Shown in pieces: positions 50,986 to 62,644 of a stretch of DNA of 64,000 nt. The stretch is taken from NCBI GenBank assembly GCA_035582835.1, contig JAYKAV010003443.1, forward strand, positions 1,364,588 through 1,428,587, in the 5' to 3' direction. The position numbers and the translations under genes were made by a program. This DNA is from Phoebastria nigripes. Lineage: Eukaryota; Chordata; Aves; Procellariiformes; Diomedeidae. Numbering within the stretch: position 1 is the first letter of the stretch; each line of letters begins with the position of its first letter. The notes under the pieces were generated by a model. It saw only the letters and a list, made by a program, of their open reading frames with translations. It was not told the DNA's origin and did not search any database.

Positions 50986-51016
50986 GGAGGGGATTTGGGG
51001 GGATTTGTGAGGGGGG
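50986..51016 (+). other. G-rich tract next to the T57 run
   Basis: Runs of 4, 6 and 6 G are separated by ATTT and ATTTGTGA, with a GG at the start. It falls just short of a canonical quadruplex motif because one loop is 8 bases and there are only three long G runs. Confidence 0.4.
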
Positions 51017-51309
51017 CTTACTCTGGTATTTTTGTTCATCAATAACTCAAAAGCAGCTAATCCGCTGCATTTCAGACACACCATCATACACCTCAGAGAT
51101 CCCACAGCTGGACATGATCAGATGTTCATCATCTGATGACAGATCATTTGCAAAAGCAGGACCTTAGCTATGGAGCAATCTGCCAAGAGAGATCACACTT
51201 GGCTCTATTGCACTTCATTCTCAGAGACCAAAATCCACACATTGTTTTTGAGGAAACCTCCCCTAGAAATAGCAAGCTGAACATAACAAAACAAAACAAG
51301 AAAAAAAAA

Positions 51310-51384
51310 NNNNNNNNNNNNNNNNNNNNNNNNNNNNNNNNNNNNNNNNNNNNNNNNNNNNNNNNNNNNNNNNNNNNNNNNNNN
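51310..51384. other. Assembly gap, 75 N
   Basis: A run of 75 N is flanked on the left by nine A after an A-rich AACAAAAC stretch. A simple repeat probably broke the assembly here. Frames that cross it are artefacts. Confidence 0.98.
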
Positions 51385-51938
51385 AAATGCTTCAGTGAGA
51401 AATTATTTTGAAATATCATGGACTGGATTAGATTTGTAATATGTGATGAAAAATGAAAAGTAGATACCTAAAGAGAAGAAAATGCAATTAGACACAAGTG
51501 CCCAGCAGNTGTCTGAGGAATGAGGGGATATATAATTGGGACAGTAGACAGCAAGGCAACATCTAAACCCCTCCCACCAGGATGAGATGCGGATGGCTCA
51601 CCACACCAAACAGACACTTTTCTTCTCTCCTGCGCCCTCACTTTGCTCAGGTTTCAGGGACAGGAAATCAAAGCACTTGGATTAGGCACGAGCGGTGCTA
51701 CTCCCTGGTCAGATCGGCAACACGCATAGTCAGGAAAGAGACAGAGATTTCAGAGTGCACTGGGGATCCACCATTTATGGTTTTTTTCGTCCTCCCTTAG
51801 ATTACTTACAGTTTTGTTTTAGCCTAAGGTACTTGGAGGGTACAGTTAGATATGCATCTAAGGCTATAGATCTCCAGCAGCAAAAGGATGAACAATCCCA
51901 TTAGAAGCAGCCCAGTGAGCAAGGACCAGAGTAAAGAG

Positions 51939-51972
51939 GAACCTAAGAAACAGCAGAACCTAAGAAACAGTG
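51939..51972. repeat. Two-copy 17-bp tandem repeat
   Basis: GAACCTAAGAAACAG occurs twice, starting at 51939 and 51956. It looks like a recent slippage duplication. Confidence 0.7.
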
Positions 51973-52701
51973 TATAGGGTCACTTTCTTTATAGAAGAAC
52001 CACCACATTGAAAAGCAGCATTTTTGGCCTTCTTCAAAAATGGTGAAAGAGTGAAGCTAAACCACTAATAAAGGAACTGGTGGAATTCTTGATTTCTTTG
52101 CTTGTTTTACTAACTTTTATTTATGCAGAACTCTTCCAGTACCTGTTCTGGAAAAATCCTCAGATTATTTTTTTAACAATTTTGTTTTAAAAATACAAGA
52201 GAAACTTTTGGAACTCATAGAACCTTTTTTCTTTTGGAAAAAAAGAAGTGTGTTGACCAGACAGGAATGAAACAGAAGTCTTTTTGTGGTTCTCTACCTG
52301 CTGACTGTTGCTGGTTTTCTTTCATAAATATTCACAATCCACTGAAGTCTTCTTTGTAGACTTAAGAGAGGAATTCTGGGGTCTGTGTATGAAAAAAAAT
52401 AGATTTGGATACTACTGAGAACAGAAGAAGCCTATCAGAGCTGCTGTCTATGGCACCTTTTTTGTTTCTGGAAAAGAAAAAAAGACATTTGCCTTTTGTG
52501 GAAATAACCATACAGTTGCCATCCAGAAACAAACAGGTATCGAAGTGATGAAACCTAGCTTTCTGTGGCAAGTTCACACTGTATTGCATTACAGACAACC
52601 AGGAAAGTGCCAAGTAACTTGGTGCACCAAATGACACAGCAAGAGCTATACAGAGGTTTCCTTAAAATCATATGAGCACAGTGAAATGGTGTTGATGAGC
52701 T

Positions 52702-52742
52702 GAACTAATTAGTTCTGGTTCAGCACTAGGCATGCATGCCTA
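52702..52742. repeat. Two perfect palindromes 11 bp apart
   Basis: GAACTAATTAGTTC (52702-52715) and TAGGCATGCATGCCTA (52727-52742) are both perfect palindromes. A further inverted pair, GCTGAAC (52699-52705) and GTTCAGC (52718-52724), brackets the first. The first contains a TAATTA homeodomain-type core. One 16-bp and about four 14-bp palindromes are expected by chance in 64 kb, so their proximity is the unusual point. Confidence 0.5.
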
Positions 52743-53979
52743 TAGTTCTTCAAGGGAACTCTCCTCGCTGGTGTATCGCATGAGAAAAGTGTTTGTGGAA
52801 GAAGCTGCGCTAGCATGACTTACCAGGCAGTTCAGCTGTTCCCACTGGTGCCACTATGGGAGCTTCATCACTGGTTTCAGTGGGAGCCAGTTTATGCCAA
52901 TACTTGCAGCTTTTAATCACCCCACCCTACAGACACAAACGTTTAGGACCAAACACTCTCAGCATGAGCAAATAAAAATTTAAAAAGAAATGGAAGATGG
53001 AAAGGACAGCTCCAACTCAGCCACTCTGCAGGTAGCAACAACCAGGCAGGACATTTGTTTGAACAAACAATTGCAGTCATTTGGAAGACAAGATTTCATG
53101 TTGGCTGTCAGGAAGGTAATCTCTGTACAGCAGGCACTGGGAATACGCTCCAAATTGCTTTATTTACCATCAAGAAGATAAAGTTCACAGCCTGTCCCCG
53201 GGCTGGTTGCAGTGCAAGAGATGCTGGGCAGGATGACCAGAAACTAGAAGTCAAGATACACAGATGGATAAGAAGAAAAAGCAAGAGAGAAAGCCAGCTC
53301 AGGAACCCAGAAAAGACAGAGTCCACTAAACTTTCTCTGATCCTTGAATGCCACAAAACGTACAACCTAAAGAGATAAGATGATAATATATTTCTTAACA
53401 CAACCTTATGGAGGAGGTAGCCTGATTTGCTGAATGACACAGTGGAAATGAAGAGTCTTAGGTCCTCTACCTTTACAAACCCAAATGTCAGTCAGTCTAT
53501 TTTATAGCCCAAAGAGAATACAAATAGTAATCGTGCAGTAATCACTTCTGCACAAACACCCCGATAACAAAATGGATAAATCTATATTATTCATTTGAAC
53601 TAACAGAAATGAAGAGTATCTTACAATCTTGTTGTAAGAAAACACTGTCATACAATCAATCTCTCCCTGCTTTGCAATCAATAAATTTGCTCTGCTTTGT
53701 TTTTTCTGAACTGGCAGGAGACCATTACCTTGTGACAACATTCTTCCATTTACATCTCGCCTCTTTGGAAACTGTAGAAACACCCCATTGTCCAGATTTT
53801 ACCAGTAAATACTGATTTAAGATGAAAAAAATAAAATCCCAATAGCCATTGTCATTTATGCCATCTAACTTGAGCAGAAGCATAGTTCTTGAAAGAGACT
53901 TATTTTAATGAAGAACAGAGAAAAAAAATCTTTTGTAGAGTTAAAGCATGCTTGCTGCTAAATAGCCTCTTTGTATATT

Positions 53980-54110
53980 TAGGATTTGCAAAGCGGCAAA
54001 ATGCAATCCAATTAAGCGAGTTAAGTTCATGTGATTAACATCAGACTGGCAGTATTGCTCTCATAGTTCATCAATAGCTTTAGTAATTAGGACGTCGCTA
54101 AGCAGAGACA
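53980..54110. promoter_or_regulatory. Possible conserved noncoding block
   Basis: The block contains CAATTAAGCG, GTTAAG, GATTAAC and AGTAATTAGG within 100 bp, with a CpG in ACGTCG downstream. A perfect AAGCATGCTT palindrome lies just before it (53944-53953). The mix of homeodomain-like sites and balanced composition resembles conserved noncoding elements. This is inference only. Confidence 0.15.
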
Positions 54111-57100
54111 TCTGACCTTGCCTCAGCCAGTTCAGATTATGGTTTACCCTTCTGAACCCTGCATCAGCCTCAGTGCTTGCTTCTTTCCCTCCTGGTGGAC
54201 ACTTTCCTGTGATATTCTGTTCCTTTTGAAAGTCGTCCTACCAGTCATCAACCATCATTAAATAATTAGTGCTTCTCTGTTCACTGACTGAAGAACAAAA
54301 AACTGAAAAAAAGATAAAAGAGCTTTCGACAGGGGTATTTTTCTGCTCATACGCTGAATTCGCTACAATATTAAAATCAGCGCAGGCTGAGTAGAAATGC
54401 AGTCAGGAAGCAATTTTAAGTTTCAAGTAGCAAAAAANGGAAATTATCGTTGCTCGCCAAATAGTAACCGAAGTGGAAATGGTGTNGAGTGTAAATGGTG
54501 TCACAAACATTGCTCAACAGCAGCTTAATAATCAGAACAGAGAGGTTACCGCAGGGGAAACAGTATCTGTGATTCCAGTCTTGGCAGCATCCCTGACCCA
54601 TGACAAAAGGACAAACCATAGTCACCGATTGCTTTGCTTCATCTTCTGCTGCAGGCAGCTTCCTTTCCTGTGCTGCTGTGGGTGTGACTGCAGCGCCTGT
54701 TATCAAGGGCCAATTATCTCTGCCAAGTAGAAAAACAGAAAGAAGATTTTCTAGGTACTGTCTTACACATTATAGCTTTGTGGTTAAGTGCCCTTAAAAT
54801 GACAGCCAACAGAATAAAAGAGTTTGGAAAGTACACTCAGCTTTGCAATGGTGATTAAGCAGTAACTGAAAAACATAATATAGAAGCTCTAAGTATCAAG
54901 AGAAAACATTATAAATTTAAATTTTCTCTCAAGCAATTCAGCACATCACATGGTAGGTATCATAAACAGAATTGCTTCTTAATATATAGAACTTAGAGAG
55001 CACAAAGAATTCCTATTTGAATCGGTTTTTCCATTTGACATCAGAATTCTTCTCTATATACTTCCTAGCAATGACTGCTATGCTACAGAAATAAAAATAC
55101 TGAATAAAAATTAACTGTAGATCTTCGAGGATAAACTCCAGCAGCCCAATGCCAGTTACAACCAAAATGTACCTATGATATTAAAAAGATGGTAATAAAT
55201 GTGTTAGGGACAGGGAGACAAACAATGAATTAAGCAAATTAGTGGGAAAATGAAACCTCTAAATACAAAAGAAAACTAATTATGGGATTAGAAAGGATTA
55301 AGCGACAGAACCTGTGATGACAGGGAACTTTACTCGATAGTCCTTGAGATCCTTTTTTGTCCTGCATTTCCAATCTTTCCAGGAAAGATTTTAGCGAATC
55401 TCACTGCTGCATAGATCTCTCAGCAGTCTGTTTACAGCCGATGAAAATAATTTTCCAAAGAAAGTACAAGCAGCGTACCACGCTCTCCGCTCCGTTCCTT
55501 CCTCTGCTTTACCCTGCTCTGTTTCCTCTACTCCTTGGTCTATGTCACTTTAGCCATTAGAAATGCAAATGCCAAGGATGCTAAACCTTGCATAGACCTT
55601 GTCATTGTTCCTGACTAACTTGATGCCAGTGAATTAATCTTCACTTGTTTCCTAGACCAAGGCATATTTTCAGATACTATGGCAATGCCTCAGGATATTG
55701 CTGCAGTAGTGAAGCTTGTCAGAAAGCCTCTGTGTAGATCTCCACAGGAAAAACAGATTTTTTAAAAAAGTCAATCCATTCCCTCTGCTCTCCAGTAATA
55801 TCGAAAAAGCACCATAAAGGCTAATTCCAATTCTGGATGCAGAATTCAAGTGCAACGAGTTGTACTTCGTTCACATTTCAGCAATAAAGAAACTGCTTAA
55901 GCTAAAATGCTTTAGTTGCACTCTATCAATTTCTCTAATAAATAAGTCAAAACAAATCACTGTGCTTTTCAGACACTTGACTATACATTTTGAAAGTATT
56001 CAATAGTTTAATTTCCGGTGGGGGAAATGTTTTCTTAAACTGTGTGCCCACATACACCAATATATATACCCGCAAAATAAATCTTAGGATGACATTGAGA
56101 AGAAAATTAATTTCAGGCTGGAGAACAGATGAAGAGATAGACATAGGTAACGTGATATACAAAATGACTTACTATTTAATGTGGGGATTTTTTAAACATG
56201 TTCAGTGCTGCGTATACCAGTTCACACTTATTGTCCTGAATGCTGGCAGATGATGCTGTTTGGGTGAGTGAAATGATCCCAGAAGCTTCCCTTTCTACAG
56301 AGACCCGTGCACAGGGGTTACAGGGTGATTGTTTTACTGTGCACCTTTGCTTGCAAGTTCTTTAAAGGATCACAGCACTTGCTGTACAACAAGCACATCG
56401 TGGCTATTTCTGTTGCCACCAAAGAGCAGAATTGAGGCTGTGTGGATCCACTTACAGTGTGTTTTAACCTCAGATTTCATTTGAGTTATATCTTAAGTTA
56501 CATCATTTAACCTTATATCTATATGATTTATAATGGATTGTATTTGGGATAATTAAACCGAGACATGCAGCTTTGTTTTAAATCGTAGAGTTATAGTTAG
56601 GAAATAAGCCAATCTAAGAGTTTTTGAACTGATATTTCCAGGATACCGATCCCAAGCCTATCGACCCACACCATTTGCAAGAGGCTTCGGGTCAGGCTTA
56701 TGGTTGTCAGGATTTCAGTAACTTCACCAGAGACAACTCAGGAAAGAAGGGATTTGAAGGCTGCCAGGGATCTATCTTTGGCTGAGGTAACTGCATACAC
56801 AAATGCAGGCCAGCTGCCGATCAAGTGGGCCTTCATAAAAGAGAAGGTGAAAACCATCAGTAGGAAACAAGGGGCTCTCTGAGCTACCTTTCAAGAGGCA
56901 TCCTTACAACAAACTGAATGAAAGACTGCTTGCTTGGATCTGAAGATATGGATCTAAGTCAACCAGACATAATACAACCAATTCTTAGACTATCAAGANA
57001 AATCACCCCTGAATTAGGATCCAGATAAATTGGTCCTTCTTGTAGTGTCTCCATGGTGTTCCTCTGTTTCTGCTCTTCTGAGCACAGTGGTGACTCCTAG

Positions 57101-59127
57101 CCTTCTGCTTCTTTCCTCTGCGTTCACATTATCTGTGATTTTCTGCTCTAGATCACATTGTTGTAACCTTTTCCTCCCCCTTCTGTAAAGAGCAAGATTT
57201 TGAAAGTTTGGTGGAAACAGTCTAGTCCCTTTTTGTTCCCTACTGTCCCGCTGCCATCTGTGACAATTGCCACAACTGACCACCTCACACCACCATCTTC
57301 CCCCTCTCACCAGGTCCACGGCAAGTTCTGGTAGATGGAGAGTGATGGGTGGCCTGGTACCCGGCACAGCCTGGGAACGCCAGTCAGAATTAGGGTTTCC
57401 AAGAACGGGTGTATGAAACCCAGCATTGATCCACCTGAGACGGGAAGCTTAAAGACTGAAGGAACAATACGTAGGGACTGGACTTCACTAAGGTAAAAAG
57501 AAAAGGTTGGAAAATTGAAACTTCACTGTCAATCAGGTTACAATGCAGAGTTTACCCAGCCCTCAACATAGGGCTCTCTTATGCCTCTCCTTGTTCCCTG
57601 CCATGCCTCTCAAACCAGACTTCCCAGAGGTACTTTCTGTTCAGCTCCGTATTGCTACTCCACATACCCAACAACAGCTTTTTGCTGACCCTCTCATCCT
57701 CACATTGGGCACCACAGCCCGACAAACCTGACTTTCTGGCTGTCTCTGCAGAAGCTATAGTTTGGCTGCTTCCTTTGACAAAAATTGTAAAATACCCAAT
57801 TGCACCAAATCTCCCATAAATCTGCTTGAACAGAGCTCCAGAAAAAGAGGGCATGGCCAGGGGAAAGAAAAAAAAAAAAAAAACCAAAAAAAAAACCAAC
57901 CTGATAGTAACCCTAACCACGCACAATTTCCTACCACGGGTGACACTGCTAAATGAGGATTTGCATCTGAAAAGGAACTGTTCAATTAATTTTCATGAAA
58001 TACAGTCCCTACTGCAGACACCGCTGACCTTTCACCTGGATATTAACTTCACAGAGAAATATTCCTTTGACACCACATCTTGAGATAACCAAGAAAATCT
58101 CATATTTTCTTGTTATTTTTCAACTTGAAATTTTCTGCCCACAAATGCAACTCATATCTATAGATCTTGTGGGAAATGAATGAATGTGCCCTTATTGCAT
58201 TGTCAGAAAACAGCCATTTAAAGATGTGCTAAAAGTTAAGGGGTTTATATGGATGACAAGAAATAATTTATTGTGTTCCTCACATTCAGAGGACCTAGCC
58301 AAAAATCTTACCTTAATGAAAATCAGCTCACTGAAAACATTGTAAGAGAAGATGATGGCCTAGAATAAATCTTTACCCTAATTTTATATAGTGACACTGC
58401 ATTACTTCATATGTTCTACTGCATGCATGTAAATTTAATCTATGCTACTTGACACTACGCACACATGATGCACTTGAAAATTATCTTAAGGCACTTCCTG
58501 TGTTATTATGGAACACACATTCCATTGTAATTAATGGTATATAAACCAATAGTTACAGGGTAAGGCATTAAGAATTTTGGATGGACATTCGTTTTAACAT
58601 TTTCCCAATGAAAACGGTACATAAACAGATCAATTTTATAATGAGCATCTAGTAGGAGAAATCTTCAACGTTTTGCAAGTTAAAAATACTCTTCCTCAGA
58701 GAAATATGAGTCTGTACAGCGTTTAGAATGAGCTACAACAACCAGTGTTGATGGTATGATTCAGCATCAGTTCATATCACATAAACCTCACATTCTTCTC
58801 TTTTTGGCCCAAATGGGTGCACTATCTTTACCTTTTTATAGAGCTTGATGTTTCAAAAAGCCTAAAAATATTAGCAGCAAAAAGGAGCTGAAAATTTCAA
58901 GTCTTCTCCTGCCTTCCCTCCCCCTTTCTTTGATCATTTTATACACAATTCTGATGAAATCTCAAAAAAAGTCAAGACTCACCAAAAATATTTTTTGTAA
59001 TGAAGCCCAGGACAGAGCACATTCATGTTTTCAGCTTTGTGATAAGTATTTCACACAGCATTCATAATTAGTTTAACGTGTTTGGCTTATGCTGATCTTT
59101 CTGAAAGAAACTACAGCTTTCTTTTTT

Positions 59128-59129
<2 letters not shown>

Positions 59130-59177
<48 letters not shown>
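59130..59177. repeat. T48 homopolymer
   Basis: An uninterrupted run of 48 T is preceded by an interrupted T-rich stretch from 59118. It lies about 33 bp upstream of a CR1 3' end. On the minus strand it would be a poly(A) tail, but no source transcript was recognised. Confidence 0.85.
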
Positions 59178-59178
<1 letters not shown>

Positions 59179-59209
59179 GTCATTCCACAACAGCAAATCA
59201 TAATTATTA

Positions 59210-59262
59210 AGCAGGTTAGATAAGATGATCATAATGGTCCCTTTTGGCCCTAAATTATGTCC
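59210..59262 (+). mobile_element. CR1 LINE 3'-end fragment
   Basis: The stretch AGATGATCATAATGGTCCC, followed by TTTTGGCCCTAAATTATG, closely matches the remembered 3' end of sauropsid CR1 elements in plus orientation. Only about 50 bp are recognisable; the 5' side is truncated. Terminal octamer repeats expected at intact CR1 ends are not visible, so the copy is old. Confidence 0.7.
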
Positions 59263-60131
59263 CAGCCATGAATGACACATTCCTATCTTTGATTACGGTT
59301 TGAAAGGACAACATTTTAATATGAGATAAAACAGTCTGCGTAAGAATTTCAACTGAAAAGCAAAAAGACTCTCCTCCCTCTACCTATCCAATACATTCTT
59401 GAATCCTTCACAAGAAAAACAAGAAGAAATGCAGGAGGGCACCTTATCAGCACTATACACGTCTGTCTTCACAAGTTCTCCATCACCAAGATCACCCATT
59501 CGCTTCCAGAGCTTCGGCCCTTGTAAAGAGCAAGTACAGCAAAGGCCTTCAAAGTGTGTGTGGGGGGGAAATCAGTTCTGAGTTACACTTTCATTTTTTC
59601 AAAATGAGATAATTAGCTTTACCAAATGGAAATGGCATCTCCCGTGGTCACGGTGTTCCTTTAAAAAAAAAATCAGAAAAACCACAAACATCTTTTTTTA
59701 TTTGAAACGTATGCATTAAAGCTGGTTTAACAGATGTTCTTCCTGTTCTCTGCTCCTCCAAAGAAGGGGTTTATCATAGCATATAGAAAATCTAACATGT
59801 ACTTACACTACTCATTAACAAAAATAAAGTCCCAGATTATAAAGACGACTGAGGAACCTGAAATGGGACTTAAGAACTGGAACACCAAAACTGCAAATTG
59901 TCACAATCACAAGTCATCCGGCAGCTATCTGTGAGAGTGTAAAGTCCACCACTGCTTTGAATTCACCTTTTCTGCACATTGCCCCAACGTCCATATCTCA
60001 GCATACTCTCCCTGTCAATGCCAAAGTCCCTTGGAGTAGGGGAATCTCACATTGCGTTTGTACAACATCTAGAAGAATGCCTTCCTAATCTTTATTAGAG
60101 GCTCTGCTGTGCAAATAAAAGTGATATATGG

Positions 60132-60200
60132 ATCTCTCCCACTATATTTTTCTATATATCCCTAATATATATATCTCCCACTATATATTTTTGTATATAT
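60132..60200. repeat. Imperfect tandem duplication, AT-rich
   Basis: ATCTCTCCCACTATATTTTT at 60132-60151 recurs at about 60172-60191 as a near copy with one 2-bp deletion and one 2-bp insertion. Each copy is followed by a TATATAT stretch. The period is about 40 bp. Confidence 0.6.
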
Positions 60201-62610
60201 AAAGTTTGTTCAAGTTAAGCTCCCTGTATTTAAGCAAACATAATATAAAGTGCATCTTGCGCTTCATTCTCCCCCTTGCAGAATAATGCAACATAAGGGA
60301 GTGTAATGTAATGGATTAGTGAACCGAATCTCTGAAATGTGCCATGGGTAGATCACATCTGTTATTAATAGTAGCAATCTGGCTTTTATAACGCCTTTCA
60401 TAAAGAAGGAACCTAAATGCTAGTCAGTTTTAAACCGATAACAGCAACTATGTCAAATATGTTGGACTCGCTCTGTGCACGGTTGAAATGTGAGAATGCA
60501 AAGGCTCTAGCAGTGCAAAACGACCTCATAGAACCAGAGCATACCTTACCCAACTGGGAGATTGTACACAGTACTGTCCAAGGAGTAAGAACAAATCATT
60601 CTTTTGCCTCTGAATAATTTTTCTGCAACAGCAGGGTTAGCTTTAATCAAGGAGGTTTTGCTTACAATGCACTTGAAAAGGCATGAACAGCTAATGCAGT
60701 GACCCAAACTAAATGCCAACTCCATCATGAGTTGATGTTAGCCCCTCTATCAGCATCAAAGTTTTTTGTACGAAGTAGGTTTGCTCTCCATATAAAATGA
60801 GAATCTCCATACAAAAGATTCAGGATGCACCCAAGTGGAAGAATGGTGAAGATACCTCATCCTGAATACATCTAGGTGAATGATCAATTCTAGAAAATGT
60901 GCATGCTACAGATCCTTGTCCTATGTCTGTGAGCAAGAACAAAACCTCAAAGCAGCTCAGCAGGAAAGGAAAAATATTAGCTCTACAGCTAGGACACTTA
61001 TTACAGGCACAACGTGGTACCAAGGGTATCCAGTGACTCTCAGGAGGATGTGCCAGCCGATATGACAGGGGTTTTTTCACTCTTGCTTGCTCTCATCACT
61101 CTATTGAAATTATGGCTGGAACAGTTTCCCCAAGTCAAATACTCAGAAGGCTGCTTCTAATTTCCTAACCTTATCACGGAAAGACTTTGTGCCAAGGAGT
61201 AAGTTTTAGCCCACCTCCAGCATAGCAGATCTCCCACATCTTTAGTAATTACTTCAACTGTTAACCCCCACTGTTAGGGTGAGGCATTATTCCCACTGCT
61301 CCCTTGGCTGTGTACTAAAATAGCCAAAGCTATCATATTTGGGTAGGCACTGATGTGTTTGATCTGCCTAACAGACCAAACTGAACAGGTCAAATATCTT
61401 CAAGGAGACAGGTCTTAGACACAAGCTGCCAAAAAGCGATAGGAATAAAGCGCTTTTAGGTATATGCACAAACAGATTGTAGCCAGCTGGGAAATCGTAG
61501 CGTGGTCATAAACCACGTGACCTACAGGGACCTAGCCCAGACGGGCATCGGCTGGAGCTGCACACAGGTTTTTCAGGCTCACAGTTCTGGATGTATTTGA
61601 CCTGTAGTTAAGACCACCTTAACCAACCCTCTCTCCATCCCCCATCTTTATGAATATCTGCCCATGATACTAAAAGTGTTCATGTGTATTTTTTCATACC
61701 ATTTCTGATTCCTGACTTATCTCTTTAGCACCCAGAGTGGGGAGCTTATCTAAACCAGAAGAAAAGTAACNCAGAGAAAAGTTCAAAAGCAGGCATGTGC
61801 ACTACAGGATTAGCTGGGGGAACTCAAGACAACGTGAATTACCATTCTGAAATTTTCCCTAATTCCACTGATGACCAGAGCATCTTCAGCTATCACATCA
61901 GCATAATCCTAGCCTTACAAAGACTGAGCTCAACCACTTGAAAAATACCATAGGTTTTCCGAGTGCATTTATCACTTATGTTAAATCATCAGGGATACAG
62001 TACTAATCCCCAGACAATAATAAACTGAGCTGTCCTGTCAAATTTTTATTTAGGCGGCCAGCGGTACTGTGCCATAAGATCTTAACGGGATTTGAAAGTG
62101 TCCTCTCAGCAGGCTGCCATAAACATTTTGCTTCACTTTGAGAAAGCTGACTAGTATAGTTTATACTAGATAAGTCACACCAGCCCATTCAAGGACATTT
62201 CTTCTGTGGACTGGATGCCAGAAAGGAGTATAGGCTCTGGAACTGGAGCTTTGCCAGCTTGAATACTATCAAAAAAACCCACAACCCACCACTTTACCTT
62301 CTTCTTTCAAGTGTGGATTTAGTACTTTCAATTATTCTTTTGATCAGTGATCCAAAAAGTACACTAAAAACCAAGCAGTAGCTAGAAAGTACAGTAAAGG
62401 GACAGAGACCTTGGAAGTATTAGACAAATATCTTTCCATACAAAACACATTTTTCCATAGAAATGAAGGGATGTGATCTGAAGAGAAATGCTACAGTCAG
62501 CACGACGCATCTGTCTATTTGCTAAGTCTCAAAGAACAGCATCAGCACTCCAGCCCAAAAAAGTGAAACGAAAACACCATCATCCAGGTTCTACAGAAAA
62601 AGATCAAACT

Positions 62611-62644
62611 GGGGGGGGTGGGAGGGGAACGGGGAGAGAAGGGG
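62611..62644 (+). other. G-quadruplex motif
   Basis: Plus-strand G runs of 8, 3, 4, 4 and 4 are separated by T, A, AAC and AGAGAA. This satisfies the canonical rule of four or more runs of at least three G with loops of 1-7. It is the strongest such motif in an otherwise AT-rich window. Such motifs can fold in single-stranded DNA and are common at promoters and replication-pausing sites, but no promoter was recognised next to it. Confidence 0.7.

Larger units (their letters stand above)
49771..59129. other. Gene-free stretch with simple repeats and the assembly gap
   Basis: No gene can be supported. It contains a small hairpin at 50395-50417, a T57 run and G-rich tract at 50922-51016, and a 75-N gap at 51310-51384. 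A 17-bp direct repeat lies at 51939-51972, twin palindromes at 52702-52742, and a TAAT-containing block near 53980-54110. The minus frame 57014-57367 (117 codons) is charged and lacks a known domain. Confidence 0.55.

Noticed and set aside
51136..51419. Frames of 83-91 codons on both strands
   Set aside because: They cross the 75-N gap and are artefacts of undefined sequence.
56700..56882. Frame with a short LPIKW-like peptide that recalls tyrosine kinases
   Set aside because: Only five residues match and no other kinase motif is nearby, so it is coincidence.
57014..57367. 117-codon charged frame on the minus strand
   Set aside because: No domain, no convincing paired splice sites, and length within chance expectation.
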